Below are positions 6,456 through 11,081 of a DNA stretch of 11,081 bases, piece after piece. The translations under genes and the position numbers were made by a program. The notes below the pieces were generated by a model. That model ran no database searches. It had not been told where the DNA came from and saw nothing but the letters and a program-made list of their open reading frames with translations. The stretch's first letter is position 1. Each line of letters opens with the position of its first letter. The stretch is from Fragilaria radians (lineage: Eukaryota > Bacillariophyta > Fragilariophyceae > Fragilariales > Fragilariaceae), in the NCBI GenBank assembly GCA_900642245.1, contig CAAAJI010000992.1:7195-18275 (forward strand). The letters are read 5' to 3'.

Positions 6456-9400
6456 TTAAAGGACATTATATTTATGACTACTTGTGGATGACAAACGACC
6501 ACTGACACGCAATGTCTCTTCATTGAGTAATCTTTGAATTTCCAACACACAAAGCTTTAAGACTCGCTCAGACGTTGCCTCAAGGTGGAGGTATAATCGC
6601 CGCTCATTTTTCCCAGGAAACTTTTTAGGTGAGAAGTAGGATCCTTTGAGTGTGACTGCTGTCTGAAATTCGTCTTGCAATCTGGATGTTGTTTCTTTTT
6701 GGGTAACTTTCCACCTTGCCTCACGTGGATAATCATTGATTTCCAGTTCCTGCAAAAAGTGGTTAGGACCCAACTGTACTATCTTACCCAAATTCGAATC
6801 CACGTCGTTGCTTGCATCATGAATGATTCCGGCTTTTTTCAAGATCGCTTGTTTCATACCAGGTAACGCGAGTAATTCTGGTGTCAAGATATCCGGAACC
6901 TGGATTGAATCGTCATCCTTCTCTTCATTAATAAAAGTATTAAAATCGATTTCATTATTTCCGTTGCCTTCATCCTTGTTGAAATCCAGAGTGGGATCTT
7001 CATCATCTGGATCAAGTAATCCTGCCTCAATTAGAGCTTGACGCTTTTCGAGTCTCGCAAGTTTCTGCGCTTCACTAATTTCAGAAGCATCATAGGTGTA
7101 ACCTTTCCCCTTAAATCCGCTTCCAGCAAACCTAGCTTCACCTCTCATTACTTTTTCTTTAAAGCTATCCGATAATTCTCTAAGCTCAGGACTTATGTTT
7201 TCTGCTTGACCAGACTCTGTCAATGCGCGTGTGATTATTGGAGCGTATGCAGCTTCATCAGTTGAGTTAACGAAAGTGTATGCTACCCCTTTTTGATTAG
7301 CCCTACCAGTCCTTCCAACCTGATGAACATATGCTTCCAGATGGTTTGGCGCAGAATAATTGATGACGCAACGGACAGATGGCACATCCAAACCTCTACC
7401 AGCAACACCTGTTGCTACCAAAAGACCAGGACCGTCTTTACTTTTAAAATCAGATATGGTCGAATCTCGATCTTCTTGATCTTTGCCACCGTGAAGAGAT
7501 AAAGATACATACCCACAACGAAGAAGCTGTTCGAAAATTGAGTCCGCTTTTGCTTGTGTGCTAACAAAGACAATAACTTTTTTTCCTTCCTCGACATATT
7601 CACCTAGAAGCTGAAGCAACCTCAAAAACTTGGACTCCTCTTCGACAACCTCAGCGTACTGAGTGACGTTATCTGACGCAACTGATCGACCGCCAACTAG
7701 TACTTCAACCGGAAACTGCAATGCCTTTCTGGCCACCATTTCCACCGTCTAGTTGGAGGTTTTTGGTTAGAGGGAAAGGAATGAGAAGGGCGACATTTTG
7801 CAATGCTTTCCATCTAAACATATCGTACATACCTTGGGAAAAGTAGCTGAAAAGAGCACCGTTTGGCGATCGGGTCTTACAGCTGACAGAATAGCTCCGA
7901 TTTGAGATGAGAAGCCCATGTCAAAGATTCTATCTGCTTCATCAAGTACGACATAGGAAACTCTTTTCAGTGAAAGAATTTTGCCAGATTGCATTGTAAG
8001 TATATCGATCAGTCGTCCTGGTGTTGCCACGGCGATATGCACACCACGTTTCAAATCTCCAATTTGCTCTGCGACCGCTGCCCCACCATACACAACTGTT
8101 GACCTAAATCAATTGGACGACGAGGAGAAATTTAAGTTAGTGATGGTATTCAAGATTGCAACCAACGATGTATGACATAGCACTCAGAAGAAATTAATTA
8201 GAAATTTCCGCTTTCTCCGTTCCAAGAGTTTCAGAGGAAAATCATCCAAAACCCTCTCCCCTTGTTTGCTTTACAAGATTCCAGTTAGATGGATCATGTA
8301 TTCTCTCCTTAACAAACAAAACACTTACTTAAGGCCAAGAATTTTACAGAAGCCTTTGCAAACAGAATGTATTTGCGATGCTAACTCTCTTGCCGGTGCC
8401 AAAATTAACCCAATGGGTCCTGATTCTTGGGGACCTAGCTCGGGTTGATCGCCTATGTGTCGTAATAAAGGAAGTAAGTAAGCAAGAGTTTTTCCTGATC
8501 CAGTTTTGGCGATCCCTATCACATCTCTACCTGCCATAATACATGGAATACATTGAGCTTGAATTGGATAAGGATTGATAATACCTGACTGATCCAAAAT
8601 TTTGATGATACGTTCCGAGACGCCACATTCTGTCCATGAAGACACCGGTGCAGGCGCGGCTTTCCCGCGTACTCGGATCTTAAGTTTGGCCCTTCGGTTT
8701 ATAATTTCATCCTGAGAGAGGTTTGCTAATGAACGAGGCACGATGTAGAGGTTCTTCCGAAATTTGATGTAGTCAATTTGAGAATGATCAACCGATTTTA
8801 ATTCCTTCTTTTTATTCAAATCGGCCAGCACATCTAGTGCATCTGGAGCTGTCATGGCGGCCTCGAGATATCGCTCTGCTTCTTCCATGACTCCATCTTC
8901 CCCATCGTTATACAATCGGCCCAGATCAGCTTCGGCAGTGGCAGCCACACGTGCCATTTCTGCTTCTTGTGTCAATTGTTTTAGGCGGTCTTCGCGTCTC
9001 TGTTTTTCCGTTCGAACTTCAGCAGCAGTGGAAAGGGTCGGCAACGATGATTCCTCTTCAATTTCCAGAGGGTTATGAGATACCTTAGGTACTGGCGCGG
9101 CTTTCAAGGCTTCCAAAAAAGTCCGACGTGCACGGTCCTCCTCCTCCTCCTCAAGTTCACTAGGTGCCTCGCTTTCCCAATCCGAGTGGGTGTAGTGCGG
9201 ATTTGAGTCTGGAGAAGGTTTGTTCGATTTAGCATGAATGGAAGTTGACGTTGGGATAGGTATACTTTCGGATAAGTGAGTGGAATTTGATTTCAGCCGC
9301 ATCATACTGCCGTCCACTTGGAGTTTAAGTGGTACATCCTCGTTTTTGGTCCGAATTTCGACTTGTCCCACAGCCCCGTCTTGTAATTTTTCCATGAATG

Positions 9401-9794
9401 AATCTAATGCATCTTCAACTATTTCGACATCCCAGCGACGACGCTTTCTCGAGGATTCTTCCAATTTTAGATCTGAATTCAGTTCGAATTCCATCATATT
9501 TGAAAGCTTTGCTTTTGCACGATTTTCTAGATGCATCATCGAGTTGTTATCTTGGGGATCATTATTTGTATCATCATCTTCGTCAAAAGCGTTAAAAGAA
9601 GAGACAACATGGGAATTCGAATGCACAGTTACAGGTTTTGGTTTTTTCTTTGACAATACTATCTTCATTGCTGGTGCTGATTGTTTCGATTGTTGCTGTT
9701 GCTCCTGCTGTTGCTTCTGGCGATTTCTCCATGCCTCTAGTCTCTTACGCTTTCTATCAGCTGCGTCATCTTGTTGAAGGGTGTTATTAAGCAT
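6456..9794 (-). CDS. PRP5: Prp5/DDX46-type DEAD-box pre-mRNA splicing helicase (three exons, 1009 aa)
   Basis: Exons are 9794-8329, 8103-7833 and 7748-6456; joined they give 1009 aa with no frame break. An in-frame TAA upstream fixes the start. Motifs by residue: RKRRRWD (117-123), DALDSFM (128-134, the family's DPLDAFM motif), aromatic and Q motif before IQAQ, motif I AKTGSGKT (429-436), Ia PARELA (467-472), TPGR (516-519), DEAD (543-546), SAT (574-576), V VAGRGLD (694-700), VI HQVGRTGR (721-728). The C-terminus carries LEINDYPREARWKV and ends YNVL, both hallmarks of DDX46/Prp5 orthologues. In known systems Prp5 is a nuclear RNA-dependent ATPase that remodels U2 snRNP and proofreads branch-site pairing during prespliceosome assembly. 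The N-terminus has poly-Q and acidic tracts but no clear RS domain. Motifs Ia, V and VI each differ by one residue from the usual PTRELA, VAARGLD and HRxGRxGR; the VI arginine fingers remain. Orthology is confident. Confidence 0.95.
7749..7832 (-). other. PRP5: Intron 2 of the Prp5 helicase gene (84 nt)
   Basis: The donor is GTATGT (7832-7827) after CCCAAG and the acceptor is AACTAG (AG at 7750-7749). The join is in phase 0 and gives FSATFPK-TVEMVARKAL, as expected directly after motif III of Prp5/DDX46. Retention would add about 21 foreign residues and then a stop. Confidence 0.92.
8104..8328 (-). other. PRP5: Intron 1 of the Prp5 helicase gene (225 nt)
   Basis: The donor is GTAAGT (8328-8323) and the acceptor is GATTTAG (AG at 8105-8104), with CACTAACTT as a consensus-like branch site. 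The intron splits an AAG codon (AA|G) and joins ...GFCKILGL-K-STVVYGG, matching the family across motif Ia to GG. It is the longest intron in the window. Reading into it gives an immediate stop after K489. Confidence 0.92.
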
Positions 9795-10051
9795 TTGGAG
9801 TGGTTCATACAGTTAAGCACTAATGCGTTTTTTCTCTTTATGAAAGAAAAGTATTGAAACGTTGAGTTAGTCTATAGTAGTTACTTTAGTGTGGGTCGAG
9901 TATTACTAATCCAAAATACTGTTTTCATCTAGTATATTGTACACAATCTAGATTTATCTTGAGGCATTTCTTCGGTTTTCCTTCCTTCCTCACTTTCATT
10001 TCTATCATTAAAGGTGGAATACAGCTTCTCTACAGTTACAAGGAAAGAAAA
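9795..10051. promoter_or_regulatory. 257-bp divergent promoter between the Prp5 and golgin-like genes
   Basis: Both genes start at the borders of this interval, so promoters and 5' UTRs of both must fit here. It is AT-rich, with pyrimidine runs (TTCCTTCCTTCCTC, about 9978-9991) on the golgin side. I see no unambiguous TATA box or repeated site. Sharing so short a region makes co-expression plausible, which is inference. Confidence 0.5.
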
Positions 10052-11081
10052 ATGAGTTGGCTCAGTCGCTTAGACGACATTGTTACTAATCTTTTACCAG
10101 AGGAAGATCGTAATCCTGGCCAAAGTCATGATGTTGTGACAATAGATCCACTTCTGGATATGGATCTCAATTATGGAACAGAAGCTTATGAGAAGGATCA
10201 AAATCAAGATAGAAGTACCTCATGGCAGAATGAAGCTCAGCCTCTGGTGGTTAACATATCCGTAGGAAAGGAAGAAATCATTAATTCAGGATTGATGGTT
10301 CGAGATGTATCTGAGAACGAATGCAATGACACTTCATCGTCAAAGGATCTAAAAGTTGAAAGTAATCTGAAATCTATTTCCCCGGAGAACGGTATTCTGG
10401 ATAACCTTCAAGACTTATCTGAAGCCAAGAGCAATGGAACGTTATCTCCAGAGAATCTAAACTTCGAAAGTACACTTCAACCCACTTTATCCGAACAATG
10501 TATGCTGGATAATCTTCATGACTCACAGAATCACAGTGAGGACCCAAATCTTTCTGATATCCATGATTCCAATCCAAACACTAACATTTCGATTCAAATA
10601 GAAGACAAAATACAAGAATCTCCTCCCCAAGAAAACGAGATTCAACAACATTCCGACTCAATGGATGATTTCGAGGATATGAACACATTTCCATCGGAGA
10701 ATGTTGTTTCTAATGGTTCAACGTTAGAACCTACAATAATAGAAATTAAGACAGATCATATCACTAAGCTGCACCAACCATTGACATCATCACGATCAGA
10801 TGAAGAGCATTATCCAGAGATTTTTCGTCATGAGAACTCTTCATTGCTGACTGTGACTTACTCAGATCGTGATATGGAGAGTGACGATATCGAATCAGGT
10901 GGTCTTCAAATTCTCCGCAATGATCTGTTAAACCAAAATTTCCAGAATCTACCACCGGTAAAGATTCATGTCGCAGCGCAAGATATATTTGATACTGAGC
11001 TTCGATACCCACTACTGGATTGGAATGAATCTGATGTAGAGTTTCATCAGTCAATGAACTGTTTAGGTGTATTTCACGTTA
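10052..11081 (+). CDS. Golgin-like acidic protein, N-terminal part; runs off the right edge
   Basis: The frame is open from the ATG at 10052 to the end of the window (343 codons, no stop). It starts MSWLSRLDDIVTNLLPEED. An MSW-type opening followed by an amphipathic helix is typical of golgins such as golgin-84 and plant golgin candidates, whose coiled coils and membrane anchor lie further downstream and would be outside the window. Residues 20-340 are acidic and polar (D, E, N, S), predicted disordered, with imperfect internal repeats around SPEN and LDNLxD. No domain or membrane segment is visible in the available part. In known golgins the protein tethers vesicles or shapes Golgi cisternae. 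The assignment rests mainly on the N-terminus, so an unrelated disordered protein remains possible. It shares a short promoter region with the Prp5 gene. Confidence 0.75.
   Translation, partial: MSWLSRLDDIVTNLLPEEDRNPGQSHDVVTIDPLLDMDLNYGTEAYEKDQNQDRSTSWQNEAQPLVVNISVGKEEIINSGLMVRDVSENECNDTSSSKDLKVESNLKSISPENGILDNLQDLSEAKSNGTLSPENLNFESTLQPTLSEQCMLDNLHDSQNHSEDPNLSDIHDSNPNTNISIQIEDKIQESPPQENEIQQHSDSMDDFEDMNTFPSENVVSNGSTLEPTIIEIKTDHITKLHQPLTSSRSDEEHYPEIFRHENSSLLTVTYSDRDMESDDIESGGLQILRNDLLNQNFQNLPPVKIHVAAQDIFDTELRYPLLDWNESDVEFHQSMNCLGVFHV
10379..10523 (+). repeat. Diverged internal repeats in the golgin-like gene
   Basis: ISPENGILDNLQD (from 10376) is echoed by LSPENLNFESTLQ 22 codons later and by CMLDNLHD 36 codons after the first LDNLQD (CTG at 10397 and 10505). 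Nucleotides around CTGGATAA(C/T)CTTCA are conserved, with substitutions elsewhere. This suggests old local duplications in a disordered region. Confidence 0.45.

Noticed and set aside
7767..8093. Short separate helicase fragments as independent genes or pseudogene pieces
   Set aside because: The breaks coincide with consensus donors, branch sites and acceptors, and joining them restores an uninterrupted Prp5 helicase core.
8104..8328. Possible C/D-box snoRNA inside Prp5 intron 1 (GGATGAT followed by CTGA motifs)
   Set aside because: The first CTGA is too close to the C-like box for a guide, the C box is imperfect, and the ends do not pair in a terminal stem.

Overview
The window looks like a compact, AT-leaning nuclear region of a unicellular eukaryote. 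The evidence is spliceosomal GT-AG introns of 77 to 225 nt, a Prp5/DDX46-type splicing helicase, an RRM/RGG RNA-binding protein, a C3HC4 RING protein and a cytosolic LysM protein. A stramenopile alga, most likely a diatom, is my best guess from overall protein style (short introns, LysM plus UBA-like protein, a 'LNN' style N-terminal exon). That assignment is inference; I see no species marker. I see no operons, mobile elements, CRISPR, rRNA or tRNA.

Layout, left to right. (1) A RING-finger gene on the minus strand runs off the left edge. Its apparent stop at 170-172 lies inside an intron (174-98), and an additional coding exon probably exists upstream (1257-1138). (2) A divergent intergenic stretch is followed by a plus-strand gene for a small LysM plus UBA-like protein (1850-2389). 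(3) About 1.4 kb without a supportable gene (2390-3816) carries short direct and inverted repeats. (4) A minus-strand RRM plus RGG protein (3817-5112). (5) A divergent promoter region, then a plus-strand coiled-coil protein that weakly resembles CENP-H (5698-6444). (6) Converging on it with only 11 bp between stop codons is the minus-strand three-exon gene for the Prp5/DDX46 pre-mRNA splicing helicase (9794-6456, 1009 aa after splicing). (7) After a 257-bp divergent promoter, a plus-strand golgin-like protein starts at 10052 and is still open at the right edge.

The genes alternate strands and look like independent housekeeping genes. Two themes recur: RNA processing (Prp5, RRM/RGG) and protein-interaction scaffolds (RING, LysM/UBA, coiled coils). 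I did not find a convincing new multi-gene system. The observations most worth following are gene-structure corrections (RING gene at both ends, Prp5 exon joins), a UHM-ligand motif in the Prp5 N-terminus, overlapping convergent 3' ends, and repeat pairs in the large gene-free interval.
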